Shown one piece after another: positions 1 through 10,928 of a stretch of DNA of 64,000 nucleotides. The notes below the pieces were generated by a model. That model made no database searches. It was not told the DNA's origin and was given only the letters and a program-made list of their open reading frames with translations. Position 1 is the first letter of the stretch. Every line of letters begins with the position of its first letter. The stretch comes from Cristatella mucedo (Eukaryota; Bryozoa; Phylactolaemata; Cristatellidae), in contig WPIO01000110.1 in assembly GCA_009760855.2 (NCBI GenBank), forward strand, positions 505,501-569,500. Reading direction: 5' to 3'. The translations under genes and the position numbers were made by a program.

Positions 1-81
1 ATCGTGCCCAGCCGAGTTATCGTGCCCTGCTGAGTTATCGTGCCCTGTCGAGTTATCGTGCCCTGCTGAGCTATCGTGTCC
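1..81. repeat. 18-bp tandem repeat, 4.5 copies
   Basis: Four full 18-base units (1-18, 19-36, 37-54, 55-72) and half of a fifth, each starting atcgtgccc. Units differ at one to three positions. The array may extend to the left of the window. Confidence 0.9.
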
Positions 82-552
82 AAGGCGCATCGCAAATCAA
101 AGCGCCGGGCCAGTGAATCCTGCTGAAGCACAACTGTGTATCCACCGTTGTCGACTGTGCTGAACCGAATCATGGACTGCTCGAAAAGAGAATCGCCTAC
201 CCTTCACTAGTGCCGATTGGCCGAACTCGAGAAAGATGAAGACTTGAGAAATTTCGGCCTCGAGAAAGATGCAGCTTTGTCATGCTGAACAGCATGATGA
301 GTAACCGACCATTGCTATCGTGTCTCTTTAGTCCTGACGTTCTCAGAAAAGCAGGCGTAGGTAAAGTGCAACTGCCTCTTTCTCGATCTTTTGGCATCGT
401 CTGATAGTATTGATAACAAAGTCCTATCTTATCCCCGTTTCATCGTGCCTGGGTATCGATGTTACTGCAGTACAATTGTTTCAGTCCTATCTCGGAGGGA
501 GACTTCAGAATGTCCTTGTGCGTCGATGGGTAACCACCGCCAGTGAAACCTC
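82..552. other. No feature recognised
   Basis: No gene, strong repeat or RNA is seen. Short open frames here have no recognisable motif and are taken as chance. Confidence 0.5.
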
Positions 553-930
553 TTAATCACATGGTACCTAATACGACGGTGATGATAATAATGAAGTTTC
601 CATTAAATTTTAAGAATGCAATATGAGTGAGAAAGAGAAAGAAGGTATCACGATCATTCCCGATGCAGAGGATGTGTTAGTGACATGAGTAATGATTGTG
701 ATTCTCGATATTTTTCAGCTAATTTAGCTGTTAAGTGCAGTATTTTTTCTAGAAAATGGTTTCACACATTTTGAGAAGGCTTCTAAGTAGGAAATGCCAC
801 TAACGTGTGCAGCCAAATATAGCGCTTGCGTCATTTTCAGCCTTCCATTGGGTTAAACTCTTTCAGTACCCCAGCTGTTAAGATTGCTGAAACTGGCTCA
901 AGGAAAACAGCAAACATTCTCAAACATAAA
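553..930 (+). repeat. Left arm of a long inverted repeat pair
   Basis: This stretch matches the reverse complement of about 35990-36355 from end to end, at roughly 80 percent by eye, with small indels. Both arms begin at ggtacctaa on the outer side and end at an aacagcaaac-like block on the inner side. A short acidic open frame (start near 624) is frameshifted here but open for 54 residues in the other arm. The arms lie outside a second, directly repeated segment (about 1020-3180 and 34020-35400), as expected for two truncated copies of one element with terminal inverted repeats. No target duplication was found. A duplicated host exon is the alternative. Confidence 0.6.
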
Positions 931-3190
931 AATTAGAAAACTAACTTAACACTTACGATAATCAAAGTGTGACTTAGAAAAAGAAGAGCTTAACCCTCAA
1001 AAGTGGCTCCACCGCCAACTTTATCGTTGCATCTACATGAAATCCGCGGGTCCTTATCCAAAGTGACTAATCATGAGTTCCACTTTTAAGGTGGGTCTAC
1101 CTTAAGCTACGTAAAATTTTTGAAATGTGGACCTAATTGAATAGGTACTATGCGTCACAATTAGCTCCGGCATTTGAGAGATTGTTAAACACTGCTTGCA
1201 TTGTTAAACACTGCTTGTTAAACACTATTCGCCTTCGGAATCAGGCCTATACAATTGGTAAAAAGAACCTCCCGGCTAATCTTCCGTTTTGGTAACGTCT
1301 GAAGCGTCACCACACTACCATTAACCGACGCGCGCCCGCTATTGATCAAGCACAGCATGAGCCTCAACTTTTGGTCTATCTATCCCAGGCTCTTTCGTCA
1401 TCTAGCACCAGATAACCTATGAGATCGCCTCCATCAACCAATGCAGCAAATTACCCATATGTAGGTCTCAAATTCCGTAGCAGTGCTTCGAAGCAACCTC
1501 AAATCATTTGGGAGCCAAGCTTTCATTTCGTATGCTCCTAAGTGTTTAATTTATACTTGACCGACTTTTTTCGACATCCCGTTATTTTATGGCACTTACA
1601 ATTAAGCAAACACCTCACCTTTTTCTTGCACCATTAGCTGTTTAAATGCGAGTCGTCCGTCCTGCTCTCATACATCCTTACATATCGCATGCTACTACTA
1701 ACCATATTTACATATCAACAATGTACATGTTATCTCTAACCACGTTTCACCTTTTGGTTATGTGCATGTTATTACCACGTGATCAGGCTTCCGTTACGGC
1801 ACATACAAAGTGCCTTGAAAGAAATTGAGATCCATGAGGTTACTATACCAACATATAGGGAAAATGTTTTATTATCATTCAGTCCGTCGCCGTCTTCGAT
1901 TGACATATAAGCTTCCAAAGTTTTAAAATTTGTCATTCCAAACTGACCGTGGCTTAAACGTCTTGTTCGCTTTTTTTATCGCGAAAAAGTTTCCGATCGT
2001 CATAAAGAATCTTCATTTTCATTATTACCATTGAGCTATTGTCACAATGGATAACAACGTGTGGTTTTCCTGTAGCTTACTTCACTTTTGATATTATGTT
2101 TCACTTTTGACTTTCATAGGTACACTGCGGCTTAGCGGTTGTAACATCAGGGTCTGCTGCTAAGTTGCGATTTGTACTAACGTCCCGAGCTGTCTAAGCA
2201 CATCCCAGTCATGTTTCTTTCATGGTAGCAGTTAATCTTACACTGGCTTCATGACTAGGCTACATGGATTTCAGGCAGCTAGAACTGAAATCGAGATCAT
2301 GCTTATGTGAATTTTTATCGGACAGTATACAGATGAACGAATTTGACTTTGTTAAATTAGACCGAATACAATACGTTTTTTTTACAACTTCAAGGTAACC
2401 TTTGTGGCCAGTTGTGGCCCATTGAAGTGCATAACCTGCTTCGGCTTACTTCAGGCTTATGACGGCTCATAACCCGGCGATTCGGGCTACTACCAAAGAT
2501 ATCGGATCATAGATGAATTCCCATATCATGACCTTCAATATCTGTTTACTCCAAGGCTTTTCGAAATAACAGACTCGCGATTTTATGATGGAGCAAAGTA
2601 TATGGAAAGTAACTCAGTTGTGGGCACTTAGTGAGCTTACTTTGGGATAGCAGTTTGGCCAAGTGGTTTAGGTGCTCGCCTTTGACGAAAAAAGTTGAGG
2701 TCGTCAAATTTGACATCCGAAATCGTGAAGTCAAGCCCTTTGACGCCAGGAGCGTCTGACATCGACATCAAATTATCTTAGGACGCTAAAAAATCATATA
2801 CATAAATTGCTATATATGTAACTACAGCTTGGCTGGCGATTTCAACTAGGATCTGGTCTTCGTAAGATATGAGCTAGATAGAGCTATTCTGACGCTCCAT
2901 ACGAACCACCTTTATTTTTAGCGGCCGTCCCAGTTACGTCAAATGTGCTAGCGGTTGTCTACGTTTAATTTGGTAGAAACCATTTTTGGTAAGTGCAATA
3001 TACTTTTTTAACCCACCCATAGAAATCAAAAGCTACTTTTAAGATAGCATGTGAAGTCAAAAGGTTCATCTTAGCATGCGAAGATTAGTCAGAATAGAAA
3101 GTGTTCGTAAAGAAGGCATGATAATTTGAAGTCGACTTTCAACTTAAGAGGGCATCGTCGACCGTATAAGGCGTTGCCCTCTCACGCGTT
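931..3190 (+). repeat. Old interspersed repeat, copy 1 (partner at 34.0-35.4 kb)
   Basis: Positions 1020-1100 match 34020-34090, and 1910-3180 match 34100-35400, in the same orientation at moderate identity. Shared blocks include aacgtcccg (near 2180 and 34363) and actgaaatcgagat (near 2285 and 34463). About 800 bases (1110-1900) have no partner in the other copy. No coding capacity was recognised. Confidence 0.65.
2651..2800 (+). repeat. tRNA-derived SINE (family 2), degraded
   Basis: It starts with a tRNA-Leu/Ser-like head (tttggccaagtggttta, an A-box-like stretch, then ggtgctcgcc). The B box is decayed. The tail (gacatcgacatcaaattatct, then ttaggacgcta) matches the tails of the copies at 34871, 56258 and 57964. 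The same SINE sits at the equivalent place in the partner repeat, so it inserted before that repeat was copied. Confidence 0.6.
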
Positions 3191-3564
3191 TTCCTCTAAC
3201 TGGGCAATTACGACTGGAGTGCACCTGTTTTAATCTAATGCAACACTTACGGACGCAGCAATGGGAGCTGTCACGATCCACATTCAAGAAACTTGGAAAG
3301 TGCTGTTAATGGTGCTGAATAGAGAGCCGATTATCTGATGCGAGACAATATGTCAACTTACTGCAACCTAGGTGGTTAAGTAATTGTAAATTTACGTAGT
3401 GCTCTAAGACAACTGGATACATTTTAGGCACTTTAGTGACGGTGTATGTAAAGCATTACAAAGTAGTGGGCTGTGACATCCTCAAGCAACAGCCAAAGTG
3501 TAGGAACGGACAGGCGGGAAGAGATAAATCGCAAACTCGCACCAAACGTTGCTGCAATTAACAG
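3191..3564. other. No feature recognised
   Basis: AT-rich stretch between an old repeat and a LINE remnant. No coding or RNA feature is seen. Confidence 0.4.
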
Positions 3565-5625
3565 GTACGTTTTATTCTTTCTTTTTTTAATATTTTAATT
3601 CAATGGGACGTTGTGGCAGTCGTTTATAGCGAGTTCCGGGCTTAGGGAGCGTACGGACTAAAAGTACTGTCTCCAAGAGTTTAAGGTTCCCACGAGGAAC
3701 CACTAATTAATTATTGTCGAAACCGCAGGTTGCACGATTATTTGCTCGGTGGGAAATAGTTCTGCTGGGTAAACTGGAGCTAGAGAATACAGACGAAGAA
3801 AGGTAAGTGACCGAACGTGTAAATCGATATGCTTCTTTAGTGGGAGGCTGTGCAGGTAGGAGAAAAGTGGTATGATGTAATACCTGAGCCATTCACGACA
3901 GATGAGGCTGGTTGCTAAGTGTCGCACCGGTTGAACGACCCTGCTATGACCATAGACCGGCAAGCAGTGAGTTATAGATTTTGAGACTAGATGACACAAA
4001 TGCATTGACAAGTTTCAATTTTGTATCCCTGTCTAAGCAAGCCAGAAATCTAGTAATGTCGTGTAGCTAAAAAAGGCAGACTTGGCTGTGGTGCTCATGT
4101 AGTCGTTTAATAAATCTGACCAGGACACCTATATTCCATGCCGATTCAACATGAGATATGCTGACGTAGCTGGTTTTAAGAGTCAGGTTTTCCAATTTCC
4201 AAATCACGTTTATTTTGCCTTGCCTTTAAATAATAGGTTGGCTTTATGATCAATCAATTTAAGGTTTTTTTCAGCAATCCGTGTGTGGATGTCATCAATA
4301 CACGCAGGAAAGGAGTTAAGACAATTCATTGTGCTGGAAGTCTAGGATCAAAGGAAATGTAAAACTGAGTTCTATCTGCATAGAAGTGTAATTTTAGACT
4401 GCCAGGCGATCGCATAGGAAAACAAATGGTGCAAACTCTCAAAGGAGGCTGACCGAGCACAAAACCTCTGGTACCCCAAAGTCATGTGACTTTTCCGAAG
4501 ATCATAGTTCGTTCGCTTAAATACTCCTGAGTCACTTATTGACAAAAGACCTAAAACATTGCAGCCGTGTTAGTGATGGCCTGGCGAGGGTCTCAAAGCT
4601 TAAGAATGACTTTGCGATTGATATAACTGAAAGCTGCCAATAGATCAATCAGAAGAGTGAACAGACTTTACCCCATATCTGCGTGACTGAGCAGGTCATT
4701 ATCTACTCTAAGCAATCCTTACTCTGTGGAGCTATTGGTTTTTAACGCACAACCTTATCTACATGCTAGATTTGATGTCTCAGTATGAGAGCTCAGTTGG
4801 TCTGCCACAACTGGTTTGAGTGTCTTGAATAGAAAAGAGAGGAGGGAGACTGCATTGAAGCTGCTCAAGTCCTCTTGGTCTAGCGTTGCTTACCTCATTT
4901 TTGGCAAAAAACAGCTGTTCCGAAAGTTGCAGGGACGTCAATTTAGACTAGGGGCATATTTATCGTGTTAGTTATATATCAGCCACTTATACGAGCTCTG
5001 ACAAATTAGGGCATGGAATTAATAGCGAGAGTGGAAATGTGGTCTAGGGACTAATTTTCTTCAATGCCTATGAGATAATATTCAGGATAGAGTCAATCAC
5101 ATTCTTTTTGTAACTTAGACATCGATTTAGTGCACGGAATAGATTGACTTAAGTTTTGTGCTTATTTAACAGAGAGAAATGGAATGAGGCAGGCTACTGC
5201 AATCCATAAATTTACTCGGTGATGTTATTTATCTTTCTGACTAAGCAGCGAGGAAAAAGATTGCTTAGGTCGCCAGGATCACTAGTTGAGGAGATAAACT
5301 GTTAACAGTTACGGAGATCGTTGGCGTTAGACAACAGCAATTTTCTATTGAGCATCTGTAATTCAAAACAATCTTCGTAGAGGCTAGAATTCGCTTTTGC
5401 ATGAAGCGATTTGAATGATCTGCGGGAGTCCTCGTATGCCTGACGATGGAGTGTCCATCCTGATCTGAACTCCATGGATTGCCGTAGTTGAATATGAGTG
5501 GTTTCGTGCGACAGACATCTACGAACTTCTTTACAGATCTGAGCCAACAATACAACTGAGATAGGATTAAAAAACGTACTTAAAGCGGAACGGAAACAAT
5601 GCCTGTCGTTCGGTTCACGCATGGC
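3565..5625 (-). pseudogene. Decayed CR1/L2-like LINE (reverse transcriptase region)
   Basis: Reading the minus strand from about 5620 down to 3565 gives pieces of a non-LTR reverse transcriptase in the expected order. The inter-domain stretch is at 5622-5302. A motif A remnant, LLIDLLAAF, lies near 4640. A damaged GVPQGSVLGPLLF block reads GTRGFVLGQPPL near 4460. The catalytic box has become YADRTQ near 4370 (usual YADDTQ). A C-terminal segment with LTFLRLYSLAPVYPAELFP lies near 3800. Stops and frameshifts are frequent, so the copy is dead. The family encodes an endonuclease and reverse transcriptase that copy LINE RNA into the genome at a nick. The endonuclease part is missing here. The left boundary is estimated from similarity to other LINE ends in the window. 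Confidence 0.75.
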
Positions 5626-5954
5626 AAGAGTCAGCTGATGACCAACACAAAAAATGTTCCGTACGACCCACGGAGCTGAGGACGACCAACGGAGCAGAGT
5701 GATGCACGACTCCCTTCGTCTCCTTCTCCCACTCGATTTCTCTCTCCTCGACTACGGCTGTGTTCTAGCCGACCCGGACGATTAATTAATGGCGGACCAC
5801 AGCTGTGCACCGGCCGACCCTGATGGTTATGAACCCACCATCTGTTTACTACTGGGCTACCGGCCTGTGTCCATGCCACATCACAGGCGGACCACTGCTG
5901 TTCGCCAGCAGTTTATCAGAGGAGCAGTACAGGCCTGCATGTAACTTGATTACA
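5604..5954 (-). repeat. 3' LTR of the short element
   Basis: About 351 bp. It contains blocks shared with the LTRs at 26252 and 30325 (for example caggccggta and gatggtggg, read on the minus strand) but has diverged from its partner at 7374-7732, which suggests an old insertion. Confidence 0.65.
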
Positions 5955-6309
5955 CGCCCCCTTGACCTTAAAGTCACAAGCTCCCAGCAGCAACTTAAAT
6001 AACTTATGTACTAGGCCGCATTTTTCTAGCCTAGCAGCTACAAGTGTGGCGCTATACATACAGCGCCGTCCGGGGCTTAACAGCAAACATCAGTAGCTGA
6101 CCTCACAGGCAGGCTGGCTACCTTACAGCTGCTCGCATGAGGAGGGCTGCTGCGTGGCATTTCTCGACCAGCCGGCAAGGTCGGTCACCTGGAATTATCA
6201 CCGAGCTGACTTTAACAGCCGCCGTTTCGCAGACATCGGATGCTGTCACTCCATCCGCTCCTGCCGCTGAGTCTCCAACATGCCCAACTACTTCTTCGGC
6301 ATGCGCAGC

Positions 6310-6545
6310 CCCTCCTACCAGTGCAGTCTCTCCAGCGAGCTCAGACTCTCCGGCCTGCAAAGCCCCTCCGTCCAGCACAGTCTCTCCGGCAGGCACAGAC
6401 TCTCCGATCTGCACATACTCTCCGGCCTGTGCTGACTGTTCGACCGCCATAGCCTCTCCGTCCTGCTAAGTCTCTCCGGCATGCACAGACTCACCGACCT
6501 GCACATACGCTCCAGCCTGCACGACCTCTCCGGCCTGCATAGCGT
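6310..6545. repeat. 18-bp minisatellite inside the LTR element
   Basis: About thirteen 18-base units of the form tctccggcctgcacagac, diverged from one another. The period is a multiple of three, so the encoded 6-residue repeat stays in frame with the gag-like frame upstream. Confidence 0.85.
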
Positions 6546-6588
6546 CACAGCCCACCGACTTGTCGAAGGTTAACGTCGCCTTCATGGC

Positions 6589-7146
6589 TTACCCTGAATC
6601 GCAGGCAATTGCCTCTCTGGCGGACGCTGCCGCCTCTCTGGTGGACGCTGCTGACTCTTGGGAGGAGGCCACCGACTCACGCGCGGACGCAACCGCCTCC
6701 CTTGCGGACGCCGCCGCCTTCCTAGCGGACGCCGTGGCCCTCCAAGCAGATGCCGCCACCTCACCGTGCCCCGTATCACCACCTGACGCCTCAGCCCCAT
6801 CGCTTTTGCTTGCCTCGCACAATGCCGTTGCCTCGTGGCATACCATCGCCGCCTGGCCAACAGCTACTGCTTGGAGAGCCATTGCCTGCTGCCACCGTGT
6901 TGCAGCCTGGAAAACCTCCGTTTCAAGCCAAACCGTCGGTGATCGCCGCTGCCGCTTCCGGTCGCTCCCGTCAGCCCTCTCAATCCGACCAGCCTTTACC
7001 CGATCAGCGTGAAACAATCGCGTTCTTCCGGTCGGCCAGGTGTATGCCCTCACTAGATCCTCACCCAGCCCGGCATAGTCATCTTGCACTGTCTGCCGGA
7101 GCCTCGAGGCGAACGTGAAGGCCTCGCCTTGCTTCGCAAAGAGCAA
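6589..7146 (-). pseudogene. Gag-like frame with alanine-rich 7-residue repeats
   Basis: The 185-codon frame begins with a stretch like the end of a Ty3-type capsid domain: a GEAFTFASRLRQ motif followed by YAGLGEDLVRAYT, resembling the usual (P)GE-x-F-x-x-F-A-x-x-LR and YPGLGEDLVRA pattern. It continues through an Arg-rich linker and ends in seven alanine-rich 7-residue repeats (SAREAVA-like). A second open stretch in the same frame (6450-6118) holds 6-residue Gly/Glu repeats; a stop-containing gap separates them. No zinc knuckle is visible. In the family, gag forms the particle that packages element RNA. The capsid similarity is short, so the call is moderate. Plus-strand frames over this region are shadows of the minisatellites. 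Confidence 0.5.
6611..6757. repeat. 21-bp minisatellite, 7 units
   Basis: Seven units of 21 bases of the form gcctctctggcggacgctgc plus one base. It encodes the alanine-rich 7-residue repeat of the minus-strand gag-like frame. Confidence 0.85.
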
Positions 7147-7373
7147 AAGGAAATGCCACTCACTCTGTTCGAATGGGAGTCTCCGAAGTCATCGAAGCTC
7201 CTCGAATCCGAATCATTAAAAAGTGCCACTTCCTCGGTTCGCAACTACTTTTTTCGATCTTCCTATTGAAATTCAGCAGCCAGCCGTCTGGGAGTCTCCG
7301 AAGCCATCGAAGCTTTGGGACGTTGCACAAAACATCTCTGAGGGCGTCATCGGCTCCATCCCCAGAAATAGAT

Positions 7374-7732
7374 TGTTGTTCGGTTCAATCACGCGGAGAG
7401 CCAGCCGACAACCAACACTTTATTGTACGATAGACGAAGCAGAGGGACGCACGACTACCTTCGCCCCTCTCCTCCACTCTCCTCTCCTATCTACCACTAC
7501 GGCTGTGCAATCGCAGACTCCAATGATTCACCCGAGGCAGACCACTGCTGTGTATCGGCCGACCCTGATGGTTGATCCACCAACTATTCACCACTGGGTT
7601 ACCGGCCTGTGTCCAAGCCACATCGCAGGCTGACCACAGCTGTGCACTGGCCCCTCTCAATGATGCTCCTAACAGCTGTTGACCAGCTTTTCATCAGAAG
7701 AGAAATACTGGCCTGCATATAACCCAACTACA
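7374..7732 (-). repeat. 5' LTR of the short element
   Basis: About 359 bp on the minus strand, ending at the tgttgttcggttca edge on the plus strand. It contains a reverse-orientation match to the cagctgttaggagcat block of the Ty3-like LTRs. A plus-strand frame running through it (7223-7633) is a shadow. Confidence 0.65.
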
Positions 7733-8044
7733 TATTGCATTGTTAAGACCATAATTCCCTAAATCGTTTACATCGTCATCGTAGCCAGCCATGGCCTGCA
7801 TCCTTTCATTGAGCTCAGGTGGGCATAGTTCTTTAGATTGCTTCGACGTGATTCTATCAGTGCTGTTCGTGAATCAGGTCAACGGCATTTTCGACTTCTA
7901 AACCTTATGTTTTCTACAGTACCAATCCCCATAATAAATAACTAATATCGATTCGAATTGAAAAATTCGGTAACCGGGTAACCTCCATCGACTCACATTT
8001 CTATTGATAGAGCATAAGCATGTCTATTGATAGAACATGTTGGT
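7733..8044. other. No feature recognised
   Basis: Between the LTR element and a SINE; AT-rich and without recognisable content. Confidence 0.4.
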
Positions 8045-8193
8045 GAGCCGTGATGGCAATCTAGGTAAGGCGGTTGCTTTCACGACCTCGGTCCGAGGTC
8101 GTGGGTTCAATTCCTGCGGTGTGCAAGCGGTGGAGATAGCCATAGAAAGACTCTTTTGTCGCTATACAAAAAGAGGCTGTTTAATCAGCGAGA
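8045..8193 (+). repeat. tRNA-derived SINE (family 1)
   Basis: The head is tRNA-like: gagccgtgatggc, an A-box-like ctaggtaaggcgg, a paired arm around cgacctcggtccgaggtcg, and a B box ggttcaattcc at 8106-8116. The body is agcggtggagatagcc, then cttttgtcgctatac, and the end is aagaggctgtttaatcagc. The same order recurs at 13663 (minus), 17229, 18341, 30711 and 54377. This copy lacks a short gcgatcctttatcg-like stretch after the B box. Confidence 0.8.
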
Positions 8194-8579
8194 ACGTTTT
8201 TTTAAGCAGAGAGACTGCAGACAGCCAATTGACACCCACTTCACCTAAATCGTCGTGATCAGTGACGATGCCTCGTGAGCGTTCGACCGACAGCAAATAC
8301 TCAAGAGGGGCCTCATAAAAGTCATCCTTGGCTGCAAAACCATTGCTGCTGACAGCTCGATTTCATGAATGGTTCGGCCGTAGCATTGTGCATTGCTGGT
8401 CACTATTCAAGCAGCACTATCGACCACAAGCTTCTCCTATGTATATGGTTCTGCTGAAGGCAGATACCGTCACCACCGCATTGGTAACTAGGCTAGTGAG
8501 TAAATGGACCTCGTCGCCAAAGGACTCGAGCGATCTGAACTAGATCTCACATTAAGATCATGCTGGTAAGCAATTCTTT
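8194..8579. other. Unassigned sequence before the LINE
   Basis: No recognisable domain. It may be decayed 5' LINE sequence or older flank. Confidence 0.35.
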
Positions 8580-10820
8580 TAGCTCACAATGCGAATCATC
8601 CAAACTTGTCGCGATGTGGACTTTGCTCCCGTTCGCTCTATCCGTGATCAAAATCGTCGAGATTGCTTTCAATTTGGAAAAAAACTCCTTAAGATGTGCC
8701 GTGTTAAGCGCAGGCTGGAACGTTATTTCAAGAAATCGGGGTTTGAGGCAAACCTAGTCAATTTTAAAGACTTCCTTCGAGTTTACACCCGAAAGCTTGA
8801 AAAAGCCAGGGCTTCTTTTTTCATTAGAAAGCTGAATTCCTGCCAGTCGGACACTAAACAGATTTATAAGACAATAAACCATTTAATGGACAATGCTGTG
8901 AGGTCTGACTCCCCAGATATTAAGGGCTCAGCCGAAAAGTTTTCAGCCTTCTTTACTGAAAAAATTGTGCATATTCGTGCTTCCATTAAGCCCCCTCCGA
9001 CCAAAGCAATCGCCGTTCCTCAACCTGTGACCTTTCTTAAAAGGTTCTTCGATGTTTCTGCCTGTGATGTGGCTGCCTTAATAAGGTCTAGCAAAAGGAG
9101 CTCGTATCCTGAAGACCCTATACCTTCATCTCTGTGATCTTCACTTACAGACCAACTTAGCCCTGCCATAACCAAGATTTCTAATGATTCTTTAGGAAAA
9201 GGGGTCGTCCTCAAGTCCTTCAGATCGGCAATCGTTAGACCTATTCTTAAAAAGCCTGAATTGGACACAGAGGTCCTAGCAAACTATCGTCCAGTTTCCC
9301 TTCTTCCGTTCTCATCAAAGATTCTTGAAACAATTGTTGCTAAGCAGCTAGTTGAACATATTAAAAATAATGGAATGTCAGAAACATTTCAATCAGGTTT
9401 CAAGAGGCAGCACTCTACTGAAACTGCTCTCCTCCGTGTTAACAATGACATTCTACGTGGCAAAGACGACGGGAATGTCACTGCCTTAGCTCTGCTAGAT
9501 CTGCCTGCTGCCTTCGACACCATTGATCACGAAGTTCTGCTTGAACGATTGAGAACAACAAACGGTCTGGCACACGAAGCACTGGCGTGGTTTAAATCAT
9601 ACTTGTCTGATCGTGTTCAATCCGTGTCGTGTGGGGGTCAGGTCTCAGACATGAGAAGGGTCACCTGTGGAGTCCCTCAAGGGTCTGTACTTGGTCCCTT
9701 GCTGTTCTCCATTTATACGCAACCTCTGGGAAAAGTGATTAAGGCCCATGGAATGGGATACCACTTCTATACTGATGATACTCAGTTGCATTTGTCATTT
9801 AAACCGTCGGAATCTGCTGCAGCAACTGAGAAACTGAATGCTTGCCTTGCCGGTATTCGATCCTGGATGTCGAAAAACTTCCAGAAATTAAATGACGATA
9901 AAACCGAACTGCTTCTCATACGACACCCTAAGCGTGTGGCCGGATTAAAAGTCTTTGCTGTTCTAATAGGTGATGCTATTGTGCGGCCTTCACCACGTGC
10001 TCGTAATCTAGGGGTCGTGTTCAACAGCTGCCTCAATTTCAAAAGCTTCATTCAGAAGACTGCCTCTACAGCTAGCCATCACATCCGATCCCTATCCAAG
10101 ATTATAAGCTGTCTCCCAAAGTGGCTTGTAAAATATTTAGCTTGATCTTTTGTTCTGTCTCGGCTTGATTATTGTAATTCCCTTTTGGCTGGGCTACCAA
10201 AGAAAGCTATTATGCCACTACAGCGGACTATGAAAATGGCTGCAAGCCTGGTCTTCAAGTCCCAGCAGTTTGAGCACGTGTCACCTTTGCTGAAGGAGCT
10301 AGGATGGATGCCGGTTGAGCAAAGGATACAGAGCAAAGTTCTTATGCTGACCCACAAGGCCCGCCACGGCTTGGCTCCTTCGTACCTAGCTGAACTGCTG
10401 CATCGGTTTCAGCCTGTTCGCACCCTCAGGTCCTGTGTGGACAATAAATTAGCTTTCCCATTCCTCAGCTTAAAGACTGTTGGAGACAGAAGCTTTAGCT
10501 CTGCAGGTCCTAGACTGTGGAACTCGCTTCCACAATTCTTACGCAACGACATCTACTCTCCAACTGCCGACTATGGCACATCTTTTTCAGCGGTCCTGAA
10601 CTGCTACTTCTATGCTACTCACTACCTCAACTGCTCTCCTAACTCTGCTATGCTTCCCACTTTCTCTTTGTTGCGTGAGACGAAGTCTGTTGGCTACCGA
10701 ATGCGTACCGAAAGCCGCTTAGGCTGTGAGTTCGCTATACAAAACTCTCCTGCGTAACACCCTCATGGTCTTTTTGACTTTGTGGAGTTACTGAAGGAGA
10801 TACATTACATTACATTACAT
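8580..10820 (+). mobile_element. 5'-truncated CR1/L2-like LINE with short-repeat tail
   Basis: The element runs from the inter-domain region through the reverse transcriptase to a 3' untranslated region ending in repeated acatt units (10801-10820). The endonuclease half is missing, the usual result of incomplete reverse transcription. The same 3' end (a gcgtaacac stretch, then ctttgtggagttactgaaggagata, then acatt repeats) is found reversed at 13316 and 13897, so this family inserted more than once here. The length of about 2.2 kb fits a copy lacking the first half of a typical 4-5 kb element. Confidence 0.88.
8589..10757 (+). pseudogene. LINE reverse transcriptase, one frame with two stops
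   Basis: A single reading frame spans the interval and is broken only by TGA at 9135-9137 and TGA at 10143-10145, both consistent with single-base changes. Visible in order: a basic inter-domain stretch (8589-8990); the PILKKPELD and LANYRPVSLLPFSSKILE block (about 9240-9330); FQSGFKRQHSTETALL (about 9390); motif A LDLPAAFDTIDH (about 9500); GVPQGSVLGPLLFSIY (about 9670); the catalytic box YTDD at 9768-9779 (usual YADD, both aspartates kept); and the C-terminal SRLDYCNSLLAGLP and LWNSLPQFLR blocks typical of the CR1/L2/Rex1 group. It once copied LINE RNA at the target site. The two stops make this copy inactive. Relatively little decay suggests a younger insertion than the LINE at 3.6-5.6 kb. 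Confidence 0.88.
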
Positions 10821-10928
10821 ACTGCATCAGTAACACCAGTTGCTTAGTTGCTGTTGGTGCATCATCTGTGTATGGCAACTAGCTTAACGTGGCACGTTGT
10901 GGTATCTCTGCTAACTCTGCCAACGACA

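Larger units (their letters stand above)
5604..7732 (-). mobile_element. Short LTR retrotransposon with gag fossil and no pol
   Basis: Two LTR-like blocks in the same orientation, 7374-7732 (5') and 5604-5954 (3'), enclose about 1.4 kb. On the minus strand both begin tgta and pass through a shared gcaggcc block; on the plus strand both start tgt(c/t)gttcggttca. Directly outside the 3' LTR, on the internal side, is a purine-rich stretch (aaggtcaaggggg) resembling the polypurine tract of the Ty3-like element at 26252. The first internal bases after the 5' LTR also match that element (a ggatggag block). The interior has a gag-like frame and minisatellites, with no protease, reverse transcriptase or integrase, so it would depend on proteins from elsewhere. 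No clear target duplication was found, so the ends may be off by a few bases. Confidence 0.7.

Noticed and set aside
1-81. A CRISPR array
   Set aside because: The 18-base units are directly adjacent with no spacers, and the rest of the window is animal repeat DNA.
6137-7118. Plus-strand frames of 110, 150 and 122 codons in the short LTR element
   Set aside because: The capsid-like similarity and the LTR orientation are on the minus strand; these are shadows across minisatellites.
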